Of a stretch of 64,000 bases of DNA, positions 44,846-54,261 are shown one piece after another. Numbering within the stretch: the stretch's first letter is position 1; every line of letters starts with the position of its first letter. This DNA comes from an uncultured Ignavibacteria bacterium (GTDB lineage: Bacteria; Bacteroidota; Ignavibacteria; Tepidaquicellales; OLB5). Under the pieces are notes generated by a model. That model had not been told where the DNA came from, did not search any database, and saw only the letters and a program-made list of their open reading frames with translations. The stretch is from the NCBI GenBank assembly GCA_937873695.1, contig CALMYL010000004.1, positions 1-64,000 of the forward strand, in the 5' to 3' direction. Both the position numbers and the translations under genes were made by a program.

Positions 44846-46902
44846 ATTATCACGGGCCTTTCTATTCCAATTGAATTGAGAAATTTACCGGAGAAGCTAA
44901 TAGTGTTACAAATAATATTGTTCCGGCTTTTGTATTCTATGGAATAATCCATCAAAGCATTTTGAGCATTATAATCATATTTTTTAATATTTTCAACGCT
45001 TAATTTTCCTAACAATCCTTCAACCTCACATGCCATATCTAAAATGTTGAAATTTCGCTGTTTTTCGCTATATGACTTAACATCCCTTTCACCCGCCAGC
45101 ACCAGCAAAATGCTTTTAATTTCATTTATTTCGTTTTTTTCATTAAAGCCGAAAGAGCTTCCGGTTTCAAAAAGTTTCAGGGAATTGTTTGAATTCTCGA
45201 AATTCAGCTTAATTACTTCAAACATTCCAACATACAGGTTCCGCCTCAGTACATTCATCTTATCGCTTGATGGATTCATTAATGAAATATAGTGATCATC
45301 AAATTTCTTCTGGAAGTTTTCTTCAACCAATGTGTTAGATATTACTTCCTTGAATCCCCTGCCCACAATGTAATTCCTTACTACACGCAGCATATCATAT
45401 TCTTTGTTGGAAAAATCACGAACATCAAGAAAAAGATTGTCATATTCGGGAATTGCGATCTTATCGTAGCCGTTCAGCCTGATAACCTCCTCTATCAGAT
45501 CAATTTCACGGGTCAGGTCTTCTCTGCGTGCCTGCGGCACTTCAAAATGCAGGGTCCCGCCACTTTCAGAAACCAGGCTGATATCTATTTTTCCCAGCAA
45601 TTCTATCACTAAATCGGCGGAATACTCAACACCTGCAATACGCTTTAAGTGGGATAGCCTTAAAGGAACATTAAGTTTGTTTAACCTATTCGGATAGTTA
45701 TCTATGAATCCACTTGTAATTTTACCTCCGCCAAGCTCTGCAATCAATTCCGCAGCGCGTTTACATGCCCATTCGGTTCTATCGATATCAACACCGCGCT
45801 CAAAGCGGTATGATGAATCACTTTGCAAACCAAGATATTTTGATGAAAGCCTTGTTAACACAGGATCAAAATACGCGCTTTCTACAAACACATTTATTGT
45901 GGAGTCACTTATTTCGGAATTCTCGCCGCCCATAATACCTGCCAGTGCTACGGGTTTTTCGCCGTCGCATATCATAAGCACATCATCACGAAGAGTGCGC
46001 TCTTTGCCATCGAGAGTCTTGAATTTTTTATCATTTCCTGCGGAGCGGACAATGATCTTTTTACCGGAAATTGATTCGTAATCAAATGCATGCAGGGGTT
46101 GACCGCATTCCATCATAACATAATTTGTAACATCAACAATATTGTTGATGGGTCTTAGCCCAACAGCGCTTAAATATGATTTCAGCCATTCAGGTGATTC
46201 TTTTACTGTGATACCTTCAACCATTGAGCCGCAGTATCTTAAGCAGCCTTTTGTATTTTCAATTTCAACTGAGATCTTAGAATTAATTTCACCGCCTGAA
46301 AAATCATTTCTCAGCAGCGGCTCTTTTATTTTATTGCCTGTTAATGCGCCAAGCTCTCTTGCAACACCAATGTGTGAAAGCAGGTCACCCCTGTTTGGAG
46401 TAATACCTATTTCCAGTATCACATCATTTTGTTTCAGGTATTCAGCAAACGGCGTGCCAACCGGAAGCTCAGTATCAAGTACCATAATTCCGCTGTGGTC
46501 ATCGCCAAGCTCAAGCTCTTTTGCGGAGCATATCATACCTTCGGAGAGTTCTCCGCGAAGCTTAGCCTTTTTTATTTCAAATCCGCTATTCGGTACAATA
46601 GCGCCAACCAATGCAACGCAGACTGTCTGCCCCGCATCAACATTAGGCGCACCGCAGACAATATTCAGTATCTCGCCTGTTCCGGCATCTACCTTACAAA
46701 CGCTTAATTTATCAGCATTTGGGTGTTTGCTGCGTTCTATAACTTTGCCAATGACAAACTTATTCAGCTTTTCCTGCTGATTTTCAACACTTTCAACTTC
46801 TATTCCAAGATCAGTTAAACCCTTAACCAAGTCATCAACAGAAAGAGAAATATCAATATAATTCCGTAACCAATTCAGTGAAATTTTCATAATTTTCCCC
46901 AA
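44827..46902 (-). CDS. pheT: phenylalanyl-tRNA synthetase beta subunit, frameshifted before the last domain
   Basis: This 691-residue frame has the N-terminal tRNA-binding EMAP-like domain (about 40-150), the B3/B4 editing domain (about 210-380), the B5 domain and the catalytic-like core (DFSNKEYDMLRVVRNYIVGRGFKEVISNTLV). It stops in the sequence GIERPVIICQIPY. A normal PheT of about 800 residues would continue into the FDX-ACB domain, which is found directly afterwards in the -1 frame at 44495-44845; the two parts sum to 807. Either this is a sequencing or assembly indel, or the enzyme is made as two chains. It is led by a TAnnTTTG promoter. Confidence 0.92.
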   Translation of the reverse strand: MGKIMKISLNWLRNYIDISLSVDDLVKGLTDLGIEVESVENQQEKLNKFVIGKVIERSKHPNADKLSVCKVDAGTGEILNIVCGAPNVDAGQTVCVALVGAIVPNSGFEIKKAKLRGELSEGMICSAKELELGDDHSGIMVLDTELPVGTPFAEYLKQNDVILEIGITPNRGDLLSHIGVARELGALTGNKIKEPLLRNDFSGGEINSKISVEIENTKGCLRYCGSMVEGITVKESPEWLKSYLSAVGLRPINNIVDVTNYVMMECGQPLHAFDYESISGKKIIVRSAGNDKKFKTLDGKERTLRDDVLMICDGEKPVALAGIMGGENSEISDSTINVFVESAYFDPVLTRLSSKYLGLQSDSSYRFERGVDIDRTEWACKRAAELIAELGGGKITSGFIDNYPNRLNKLNVPLRLSHLKRIAGVEYSADLVIELLGKIDISLVSESGGTLHFEVPQARREDLTREIDLIEEVIRLNGYDKIAIPEYDNLFLDVRDFSNKEYDMLRVVRNYIVGRGFKEVISNTLVEENFQKKFDDHYISLMNPSSDKMNVLRRNLYVGMFEVIKLNFENSNNSLKLFETGSSFGFNEKNEINEIKSILLVLAGERDVKSYSEKQRNFNILDMACEVEGLLGKLSVENIKKYDYNAQNALMDYSIEYKSRNNIICNTISFSGKFLNSIGIERPVIICQIPY

Positions 46903-46939
46903 AGGGGCTCTATATTGGAGTCCTTCGGACTTTTAGGAG

Positions 46940-46947
46940 CAAATATA
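46940..46947 (-). promoter_or_regulatory. -7 element of pheT
   Basis: Plus-strand caaatata is the complement of TATATTTG, 38 bp upstream of the pheT ATG. Two small hairpins, CCCC-AAA-GGGG and GTCC-TTC-GGAC, lie between it and the start. Confidence 0.5.
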
Positions 46948-47000
46948 CTTAACAGCGATTTAAGTATAAAGGAATGAATTTGTGCGGTTTTGAAGTAATT

Positions 47001-47068
47001 TTTGGAGCACATTGACTATGCTTGCCCGGCTTTGACGCGGTCAATGCAGCATCAAAAATAGTTGATAC
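47001..47068. repeat. dispersed double-hairpin repeat, copy B
   Basis: The sequence tttggagcacattgactatg leads into gcggtcaatgcagcatcaa and agttgatac. It is a diverged copy of the elements at 7623 and 47746. It lies in the gap 46903-47179, which has no gene. Confidence 0.5.
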
Positions 47069-47179
47069 AGAAATCAGAAGATATTCGTTCCACGAAATCA
47101 GATACTTTTATGAACATCGAATCTAGCTATATTCAACATCTTTAAGAACTACCATGTCCACGATTCGTGGTACGATTGA

Positions 47180-47659
47180 TCAAAAGATAAAAGTCTGCTT
47201 CACCCTTTCAGAGCGTTTTAAATACACTATTATTGCCGCAGCTATGACCGTGCTGAAAGCAAGTTTTTGCAGCATTAAAACCGGATCATTCGATAGGTGC
47301 GCAAATAATAAATAAGATAAGCCTTCAACAACAATCTCGGCAATTAGATAAATTATCATTATTAACGGGAAATTCCTGTTGCGCTTATAAAAGAAATAGA
47401 ACACCACAAAACAAAGGAATGCAAATACAAGGCTTGAAGCAAGTTCGTAATATACAAAAACATTCAGCAAACCTGCATCAGCAGGCGGCTTCTCTTTTAT
47501 CAATACATCCTTTTCTCCCAGCAATTTGTAATACATCTGCAGGTTACCCACCCAGCTAATTGCATTTAATATTATAAATGCCTGAACAGCTATCAGCCAG
47601 CCGCCAAGCGTACGGGTGTTAATTACTTTTTTTTCTTTGATATTATTATTATTATCCAT
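47180..47659 (-). CDS. DUF2569-like four-helix membrane protein
   Basis: The 159-residue protein has about four membrane helices. It begins with the family-like LGGWLIAVQAFIILNAI and ends IVYLKRSERVKQTFIF, where the SERVK-F tail is typical of DUF2569 proteins. Function unknown. A TAnnTTTG-like element (caaagata on the plus strand, 47662) almost touches the start, so a slightly later start or a very short leader is possible. Confidence 0.65.
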   Translation of the reverse strand: MDNNNNIKEKKVINTRTLGGWLIAVQAFIILNAISWVGNLQMYYKLLGEKDVLIKEKPPADAGLLNVFVYYELASSLVFAFLCFVVFYFFYKRNRNFPLIMIIYLIAEIVVEGLSYLLFAHLSNDPVLMLQKLAFSTVIAAAIIVYLKRSERVKQTFIF

Positions 47660-47684
47660 CTACAAAGATAAATAAACTGAAAAT

Positions 47685-47713
47685 AAAAAAGGCATCTTAT
47701 TTTTAAGATGCCT
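47685..47713 (-). terminator. terminator of the T9SS propeller gene at 47805
   Basis: AGGCATCTTA and TAAGATGCCT form a ten-base stem, followed on the minus strand by a U-run. Confidence 0.85.
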
Positions 47714-47745
47714 ATTGAATTTCTTATATGAATAATTTGCTTTTC

Positions 47746-47801
47746 TGTGGATTGCATTGACTGTGTCAATGCTGCATCAACACAGTTGATGCACTCCAAA
47801 A
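47746..47801. repeat. dispersed double-hairpin repeat, copy C
   Basis: The best-formed copy has GCATTGACTGTGTCAATGC then GCATCAACACAGTTGATGC, flanked by tgtgga and ctccaaaa. It sits between the stop at 47805 and the terminator at 47713. Confidence 0.65.
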
Positions 47802-47804
47802 ACA

Positions 47805-49067
47805 CTACTTTACTAGAATCATTTTCTTTGTCTCGACTTGTTCACCAGAAATTAATTTATAATAGTAGGTTCCGCTTGCCAGATCTGCCGCGCTGAAGTT
47901 TATGCTATATTCACCGGCTTTAAGTTCATTATTCAACAATGAATTCACTTCCCTGCCCAGAGCATCATACACCGCAAGCTTTACAAAGCTGTTTTTGGGA
48001 ATAGAAAACTCAATTGTTGTATTGGGATTAAAGGGATTCGGGTAATTCTGTTTCAATTCAAACTTATCAGGTACGATATTCGAAACCGGTTCAATACCTA
48101 CCAGCAGCATTCCTTTGGATATACCGCCGTTTGAGCGTACACCGTAATATACCAGGTTATTCGCGCGGTTCTTTGCAATGTGCCTGTAGTTCCCTGCGGG
48201 TGCGGTGTAGCTTGTTTGCCATGTTACACCATTATCGGGACTCAAATAAATAGCAGTAGCCTGCCTGGTTACCACCCATTGAGTTCCAAATCCGGTAATA
48301 CCGCTCAGATTTGCAGTACCCGGCAGCGCCGCAGGCGGGTTTACCCAGTTAAGTCCACCGTTAGTTGTAATTAACAGCGCAGTGCCGCCTGTTAATCCTG
48401 TAAACGGTGAATTAAACCAAATTGCATATGAATTAACCTGTCCGGTTGTTGGCTGAGTTGTCCAGTTTACTAAAGTTAAACTTTTATATACTCTTGTATT
48501 ATTTGTACCAAACCATACTCCTGCAGAGGCATCAAAGAAGAATGAATTATTCCATCCTGCATCACTACCTGTCTGAGGGAGGTAAAAACTGGCCGAATCC
48601 CACGTTAAGCCTCCTGTTGTTGTGCCCCATAGTGACCATCTTCCTCCTACCGGATCGCCCATCATGAATCCGGCAAAGCTGTTTCCCATCTGCACAGAAT
48701 TTATGAATCCGCCTGTTTCGGTGAAAACCTGGGTCCAGTTAGCTCCGCCGTTTGATGTGCGGTAAAGGAATGATGAAGTGCCTGAACCTGCTGCAAGCGC
48801 CGTAGTGGCATCTATAGCGTAAATACTGTGAAGATCGAGTGTTGGCGGTATTGGCGCAGAACTCACGCTGACCCAGTTTGTTCCGCCGTTAGTTGTGCGG
48901 AGCACAACACCGGCATAGCCGCATATCCATGCGTTATTATCATCAACTATTGAAACAGAAGTAAGCTGTGTTGTGACACCGCTTGTCTGCTCAACCCAGC
49001 CTATCGGCTGTGAATAAATTGCTGTAATGAAAAATATTGAAAAGATCGCTGTAATTGCTAATTTCAT
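47805..49067 (-). CDS. secreted Ycf48/BNR-type propeller with T9SS C-terminal domain
   Basis: From the ATG at 49067 (MKLAITAIFSIFFITAIYSQ) the protein has 420 residues with a clean signal peptide and an AGGGGG ribosome site; the longer frame to 49184 has no export signal at its start. Blades show LRTTNGGTNWVSV, YRTSNGGANWTQV and the like. The C-terminus LKQNYPNPFNPNTTIEFSIP...SGTYYYKLISGEQVETKKMILVK is a classic type IX sorting domain. It is related to the gene at 12601. Confidence 0.85.
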   Translation of the reverse strand: MKLAITAIFSIFFITAIYSQPIGWVEQTSGVTTQLTSVSIVDDNNAWICGYAGVVLRTTNGGTNWVSVSSAPIPPTLDLHSIYAIDATTALAAGSGTSSFLYRTSNGGANWTQVFTETGGFINSVQMGNSFAGFMMGDPVGGRWSLWGTTTGGLTWDSASFYLPQTGSDAGWNNSFFFDASAGVWFGTNNTRVYKSLTLVNWTTQPTTGQVNSYAIWFNSPFTGLTGGTALLITTNGGLNWVNPPAALPGTANLSGITGFGTQWVVTRQATAIYLSPDNGVTWQTSYTAPAGNYRHIAKNRANNLVYYGVRSNGGISKGMLLVGIEPVSNIVPDKFELKQNYPNPFNPNTTIEFSIPKNSFVKLAVYDALGREVNSLLNNELKAGEYSINFSAADLASGTYYYKLISGEQVETKKMILVK

Positions 49068-49184
49068 TTTCAACCCCCTGAAGAAATTATGATTTAACTG
49101 TAAAATTAAAACCAATATATTTTCATATGTAGGATTAAGCAATACAGTCAAAACGTGATACGCATTCCGGGCTAAATATCGCAT

Positions 49185-49210
49185 AAAAAAAGACGCCCAA
49201 ATGGACGTCT
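49185..49210 (-). terminator. terminator of the gene at 49277
   Basis: AGACGTCC and GGGCGTCT pair around ATTT, and seven U follow on the minus strand. Confidence 0.85.
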
Positions 49211-49276
49211 CTAAAAAACAATTTTTGCCTTTTTACTTCTTGACTTACTCTGCGGCAGCAGAGGAAGTTTGCCATT

Positions 49277-52255
49277 TTACTTGAGCACTATCATCTTCTT
49301 CACACTAACAAAATCATCGCTTGTGAGCCTGTAGAAATACACACCACTCGCGTATGGAGTTGCATTCCACGATGCGTTATACACACCCGGATCCATTTTG
49401 CCGTTAACAAGTATAGCAACTTCCCTGCCCAGCATATCGTAGACAGCTATTTTGATATTTGAGGATTTGGGAACATCAAATTTGATCTGCGTTTCCGGGT
49501 TAAAGGGATTCGGATAATTCTGATACAGCGCGAATTTTTCGGGGATATTATTATTAATTGTTGTGATACCAATAATCTCTCCGGGTCCCCCGTTGAAACA
49601 TTTTATTCTGCCGTCACGGCATACGCCAACAAACTCATTCCACTGGTTTCCGTCAACACTGTTTAATGCTGCGACTCTATCAGCCCTGTATGTTAACGAC
49701 GAGCCGAATTCATAACTGAAAAGTATTGAACCGTTTTTACCGTTGAGTACATATACTCTGCCCGGCGCCTGTGTTGAATACAAAACTTCGGCAACAGTAT
49801 CGCTTGTAATATCACCAAGTACACCCGCATCGCGGATATATGACGCGCCGAAAGACTGAGTCCACATCTGCTGACCTGTTTTGCTATCAACGCGGAAAGC
49901 GGTTTGCGGACCTGAGCAGGTAATATCTTTAAATCCGTTCTGGTTAAGATCGTCAAGTAATTCCACTGTTCCATTATTGCTTGAGCCCATATTGACAGTC
50001 CACTCCTCGGTGCCCGAGCTGCCTGATAAAGCAATGACCGTTCCGTTAAATCCATACATGCCAACAATATCAGTATTGCCGTCCGCATTAATATCGGCAA
50101 CTTCCTTCATACTCCAAACAGCGTTAAGTGTTCCCGGTATCGGGTAGTTCCATGTTGAATTGCCGGTACCGTTAAAGCCAATGATTCCATAAGGACCGCC
50201 GTTATTTGTAAACGCAATTGCTCCGCCAACAGTGGTTGTAACAACATCATATGTAAATTCTGAGTTTACTATGTTTGTCCATAATACCTGGCCGTTTACG
50301 GCATTCAGGCAAATTGCCGAGTGCCTTCCGGGATTTGTTGCCCCTTCTCCGCTTGCGGAAATGAGCACATCTTTTCTTCCATCGCTGTTAAAATCGCGGT
50401 CAATCCTTATGCCCATTATATCACCATCGTAATTTGTATTGGGTCCTGCATATTCCCAAATAACTTTGCCCGTGCCTCCGGAAAGAACATACACTTCTTC
50501 GTTTCCGCCGCCGCAGCCAATAACAACTTCTTTGATACCATCGCCATTTAAGTCATCCATTATCTGCATCGCGTCTTCCCAGTCAACCGACCCTGTATTA
50601 TTTGTACCGAAATATGAATTGAACTTCCAAATAGTATCTGCCGGACCTGATGAATTGCCGTTATAACAAATAGTCCAGTAGTTTTCAGTCGCACATATCA
50701 TATCAGCAACACCATCACCGTTCACATCGGGAATCTGCTTTAAGCTCTTTGGCTGCGGGTCATCGGCCGTAGTAAGCGGATTATCAGGCACAACGCCTTC
50801 CCATACGATATTACCGAGTACGGGTGCTACTTCAATTCCAGTACCCGAAAGCGATATTTTTGCAGATGAATTATTAACTGCATTTGATGAAAATATTGCA
50901 GAGTCATTAAACGTACCCGCTGAATTCGGGTTGAACCATATCCTCAGCGTTCTGGTTGATTGAGGATTTATTGTAATGGGAAATTTTGCATTGATTGTAT
51001 CATACCTGTAACGCGAAGTTGAAAATGAGCATGAATTAATTGTAAGCGGCTGTATACCCTGGTTTGTAACATCGAAAGTAAAACCGTCAAGAGAGTTAAC
51101 CCGCTTACTGTTAAAATTAAAAGTTGATGCCGAAAATCCGATATAAGCTCCTGCAAATACTCCCCTTCCTGTAAGCGTTACGGTCGTGACCGGATTAGCA
51201 AGATCATTGCTTGAGATATTAAGAGCTCCTGAAGTTGAATCATAAACCAATGGAGTAAACCCTACCGTGTAATTTTTCGAGCCGCCAGGCTGAATTGTAT
51301 CGGGAACTGCTGAAGGCGTAATAGAAAATCTTGGATTAGTAAAATTGAATGCGCTTATGATGAGTTTGCCGGAACCCGGGTTACTTATAGTAAGCGGCTG
51401 ATTACCTGTTGTGCCTATTGTTACATTCCCGAAGTTAATTGAACTTACATTAGTGGTAATAATAGGACTGCCCAAACCATTGAGCGCGTACTTATATAAT
51501 GTGCGGTATTGACTGACATTATTACCTACCCTGTATGCCATAAGCCATAAATTGGCTCCATCCCAAAAGAGGCCGCGGGGGTCACAATCATTGTCCGGGT
51601 CAGGCGCTGCGAACGAGAATATTGTATCACCAACTGCCTTACGGTACCCATATATCCTTTCCTGGTCGCTCTGGAAGTTATCAGTGACATATAATATAGT
51701 ATCACCTTTAACCGCAATACCCTGTACCTGCTTTCCTCTCAGCGGAATTGAATCAACAACAGTTTTTGTATTTAGATCAAACTTATACGCGTAAGCAAAC
51801 GGGTATGAAGCGAAATCAGGATAATAAATTGCAGCCCAAAGATGATTCGGGCCATCCATAGCTATTCCCCCAATACCAATTGTTGAGCTTCCATACAGGG
51901 CTGTTATCCTTATTGTATCAACTGGATTTCCCGCTGAATTCACTTTAATTATTCTTGAAGTTGTGCCTGAAGCGTTCCTGGCGATCCAGTAACCTGTACC
52001 ATCATAAGCAAGCCCGTTATTAAAATTAAATACCGTTGAAATACTATCCCTGATAATGCCCGTTTTGGAAACTGTGTATATTTTTCCGTTGCTGCTTGAG
52101 CCTATCCTTAGAGTATCATTAATTTGAGTAATACCCCAAAAACCGTTATATACAGTAGTTGCGGGAAAATTATATGTAGAAACCAGTGTTTGAGAATTTA
52201 CACCGGCGGTTATAAAAAATAACAGAATAAAATAGTATGAGAATTTTAATTTCAT
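49277..52255 (-). CDS. large secreted FG-GAP/HYDIN-type protein with T9SS C-terminal domain
   Basis: The 992-residue protein has a signal peptide (about 1-21), an N-terminal propeller-like region (to about 270), and two HYDIN/'choice-of-anchor D'-type Ig modules (INFGNVTIGTTGNQPLTISNPGSG; FNFNSKRVNSLDGFTFDV). A set of FG-GAP/PQQ-like repeats with calcium-type DxNxDG motifs follows (DVNGDGVADMIC, DLNGDGIKEVVIG, DFNSDGRKDVLIS, DINADGNTDIVG). It ends in YQNYPNPFNPETQIKFDVP...KKMIVLK. It is probably a surface adhesin or scaffold exported by type IX secretion. Monocistronic. Confidence 0.88.
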   Translation of the reverse strand: MKLKFSYYFILLFFITAGVNSQTLVSTYNFPATTVYNGFWGITQINDTLRIGSSSNGKIYTVSKTGIIRDSISTVFNFNNGLAYDGTGYWIARNASGTTSRIIKVNSAGNPVDTIRITALYGSSTIGIGGIAMDGPNHLWAAIYYPDFASYPFAYAYKFDLNTKTVVDSIPLRGKQVQGIAVKGDTILYVTDNFQSDQERIYGYRKAVGDTIFSFAAPDPDNDCDPRGLFWDGANLWLMAYRVGNNVSQYRTLYKYALNGLGSPIITTNVSSINFGNVTIGTTGNQPLTISNPGSGKLIISAFNFTNPRFSITPSAVPDTIQPGGSKNYTVGFTPLVYDSTSGALNISSNDLANPVTTVTLTGRGVFAGAYIGFSASTFNFNSKRVNSLDGFTFDVTNQGIQPLTINSCSFSTSRYRYDTINAKFPITINPQSTRTLRIWFNPNSAGTFNDSAIFSSNAVNNSSAKISLSGTGIEVAPVLGNIVWEGVVPDNPLTTADDPQPKSLKQIPDVNGDGVADMICATENYWTICYNGNSSGPADTIWKFNSYFGTNNTGSVDWEDAMQIMDDLNGDGIKEVVIGCGGGNEEVYVLSGGTGKVIWEYAGPNTNYDGDIMGIRIDRDFNSDGRKDVLISASGEGATNPGRHSAICLNAVNGQVLWTNIVNSEFTYDVVTTTVGGAIAFTNNGGPYGIIGFNGTGNSTWNYPIPGTLNAVWSMKEVADINADGNTDIVGMYGFNGTVIALSGSSGTEEWTVNMGSSNNGTVELLDDLNQNGFKDITCSGPQTAFRVDSKTGQQMWTQSFGASYIRDAGVLGDITSDTVAEVLYSTQAPGRVYVLNGKNGSILFSYEFGSSLTYRADRVAALNSVDGNQWNEFVGVCRDGRIKCFNGGPGEIIGITTINNNIPEKFALYQNYPNPFNPETQIKFDVPKSSNIKIAVYDMLGREVAILVNGKMDPGVYNASWNATPYASGVYFYRLTSDDFVSVKKMIVLK

Positions 52256-52344
52256 TGCAGGCTCCCTTTATAATTGGTGATATGCAATTATCACAATTTT
52301 TATTTTAAAATTAAATGCAAAATTAATTTTCCTGTATGGTCAAC

Positions 52345-52377
52345 AAAAAGCCCCGCAAGTTAGCACTTACGGGGCTT
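52345..52377 (-). terminator. terminator of the Lys/Tyr-rich protein gene
   Basis: AGCCCCGTAAGTGC and the matching GCGGGGCTTTTT segment form a strong stem followed by U residues on the minus strand. Confidence 0.85.
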
Positions 52378-52400
52378 CATTAATATAAATCCTCAAAAAA

Positions 52401-52874
52401 CTAGTTTTCGCCTTCTTTTTTAGGTTCTTTTTTGATTTCCTTTGAAGGAGCGATCTTTTCTATATTCACATCATTGTTACCGCTGTTTTCAGGATCGTTT
52501 GATCTTTTGTAGTTGCGGTATTCAACGTTGCTGCTGTTTGTTTTTGGAGCTGTATATTTTCTTTTATAGCTCTTTTTCTTCTTGGAAGAATATTTTTTCT
52601 TCTTTGAGTACTTTTTCTTTTTGGAATATTTCTTTTTTCCGGTGTACTTCTTCTTTTTTGAGTACTTCTTTTTACCGCCTGAGTACTTCTTTTTTGAGCC
52701 TTTCTTTTTCTTTAAAGATTTCTTCTTTTTGGAATATTTCTTTTTGGGCTTTTTCTTCTTTGTTAATTCGGTATTAGCAGTTTGCTTGCTCTCTGCAGAA
52801 AATCCAACAACAGGCAGGCTGGCGATACCAAATATGAATACCATTGCCCATACGAGAAATGATCTTTTGGTCAT
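52401..52874 (-). CDS. exported Lys/Tyr/Ser-repeat protein
   Basis: The 157-residue protein has a signal peptide (MTKRSFLVWAMVFIFGIASL, cleavage near FSA-ES). Residues about 39-110 are then almost only Lys, Tyr, Ser and Gly in irregular KKKYS repeats. A short mixed tail (NSSNVEYRNYKRSNDPENSGN...) follows. It is extremely basic. It has a strong ribosome site (ggggggt), a good promoter and a terminator, so it is likely expressed well. It could bind nucleic acid, polyanionic polysaccharide or outer-membrane lipid. No family was recognised. Confidence 0.75.
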   Translation of the reverse strand: MTKRSFLVWAMVFIFGIASLPVVGFSAESKQTANTELTKKKKPKKKYSKKKKSLKKKKGSKKKYSGGKKKYSKKKKYTGKKKYSKKKKYSKKKKYSSKKKKSYKRKYTAPKTNSSNVEYRNYKRSNDPENSGNNDVNIEKIAPSKEIKKEPKKEGEN

Positions 52875-52916
52875 TTATTACCCCCCTTTCGAGTAATTTA
52901 AATTAGTAAATCAATG

Positions 52917-52924
52917 CAAATATA
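52917..52924 (-). promoter_or_regulatory. -7 element of the Lys/Tyr-rich protein gene
   Basis: Plus-strand caaatata is the complement of TATATTTG, 43 bp upstream of the ATG. Confidence 0.6.
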
Positions 52925-52995
52925 AGGGAATTTTAAATAATTACAACCCAATTTTTAATCTTTTATAGTTATTAAATTATAGGTATTTTGCATAA

Positions 52996-54096
52996 ATGGA
53001 TGTAAAATCACAAAAAACAGTGCTTATTGCTATGAGCGGAGGGGTAGATTCCTCTGTGGCAGCCCATTTACTTGCTGAAGATGGCTTTAATCTCATTGGA
53101 GTAACCATGAAAACCTGGGGATTTGACGATATCCCGGAAAAGGATTCAGGCTGCTGCTCGCTTGAAACGATCTATAGTGCCAGGAACACTGCGAATCTCT
53201 TAGGCTTCCCGCATTATACCATGGACTTCACTGACAAGTTCAACGAAGTAGTTATAAGCAATTTTATTGAAGAGTACCTTAAAGGGCATACACCAAATCC
53301 ATGCGTACTGTGCAACAAAGCAATAAAGTGGGGTGCCCTGCTTGAAAAAGCTGAAGAACTGGGGGCTAATTATATCGCAACAGGACATTACGCACAGGTG
53401 AAATATAATGAGAGTTTGAGCAGGTATCATATAAGCCGGGCAGTTGATCTGACAAAAGACCAGTCATACGCCCTTTGGCAGCTCTCGCAGCATTCGCTGG
53501 CTAAAACGCTTTTCCCTTTGGGTGGATTTAAAAAGACCGAAATTCGCGCTATTGCCAGAAAACTGGGATTCAAATCAGCTGATATACCCGATTCACAGGA
53601 AATATGTTTTGTGCCCAACGATGATTACAGGCAGCTTATTCAGATAAGAATGCCGGAATTAAAACATGCGATTGAAGGCGGCGATATTATTTATCATAAC
53701 AGAAAAATAGGTAAGCACAAGGGCTACATTAATTATACTATCGGGCAAAGGCGCGGTCTTGAAGTATCGCTGGGCAAGCCTGTATACGTATCGAAAATTG
53801 ACGCAGAAAATAATGTTATATATGTAGATGATGAAAAGGGTATTTATAATACTGAGTTCATTTGCAGTGAGATAAATCTGCAGAAAAACGGAATGCTTGA
53901 TCCACAAACTTCCGCCACAGTTAAAATAAGGTATAAGGATAAGGGTTCACCCGCAATAATTCAGCAGTTAAATAATAATGAAATTAAAGTTATATTTGAT
54001 GAGCCGAAAAAGGCTATTACACCGGGTCAGTCCGCGGTATTTTATGATGGCGACGACTTGATAGGCGGCGGGATAATACAAACAATTAGTAATTAG
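52996..54096 (+). CDS. mnmA: tRNA-specific 2-thiouridylase
   Basis: The 366-residue enzyme puts sulfur on U34 of Lys, Glu and Gln tRNAs. The PP-loop SGGVDSS (14-20), the catalytic Cys106 in NPCVLCNK, the tRNA-contact ATGHYAQ and the second catalytic Cys204 in DSQEICFV are present, as is the C-terminal beta-barrel with IGQRRGLEV. It is a stand-alone gene divergent from the Lys/Tyr-rich protein gene. Confidence 0.97.
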   Translation: MDVKSQKTVLIAMSGGVDSSVAAHLLAEDGFNLIGVTMKTWGFDDIPEKDSGCCSLETIYSARNTANLLGFPHYTMDFTDKFNEVVISNFIEEYLKGHTPNPCVLCNKAIKWGALLEKAEELGANYIATGHYAQVKYNESLSRYHISRAVDLTKDQSYALWQLSQHSLAKTLFPLGGFKKTEIRAIARKLGFKSADIPDSQEICFVPNDDYRQLIQIRMPELKHAIEGGDIIYHNRKIGKHKGYINYTIGQRRGLEVSLGKPVYVSKIDAENNVIYVDDEKGIYNTEFICSEINLQKNGMLDPQTSATVKIRYKDKGSPAIIQQLNNNEIKVIFDEPKKAITPGQSAVFYDGDDLIGGGIIQTISN

Positions 54097-54142
54097 CAAT
54101 TAGCAATGAACAATTAACAATGGTTGCAATATTTAGTATAAC

Positions 54143-54180
54143 AGCTCCGCTCCGAAGGAGCCCCTTTGGGGCAGGAGCGG
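54143..54180. repeat. compound palindrome downstream of mnmA
   Basis: GCTCC-GCTCCGAAGGAGC-CCC-TTT-GGGGC-AGGAGC folds into adjacent small hairpins. The CCCCTTTGGGG module resembles that upstream of pheT. It may end the mnmA transcript. Confidence 0.5.
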
Positions 54181-54261
54181 CATGTTTGCTTACCATAAAG
54201 AGCGAAGTGATAGAGGGTATTTAAAAACAATTAAAGATCAGAATTCAGCAAATCGGCTTAA

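Noticed and set aside
44827-44855. Programmed frameshift in pheT
   Set aside because: No slippery heptamer followed by a stem or pseudoknot was seen, and PheT is not known to be recoded. An indel is simpler.
47662-47669. Promoter of the DUF2569-like gene
   Set aside because: caaagata fits CAAAnnTA but lies three bases from the start codon, which leaves no room for a normal leader.
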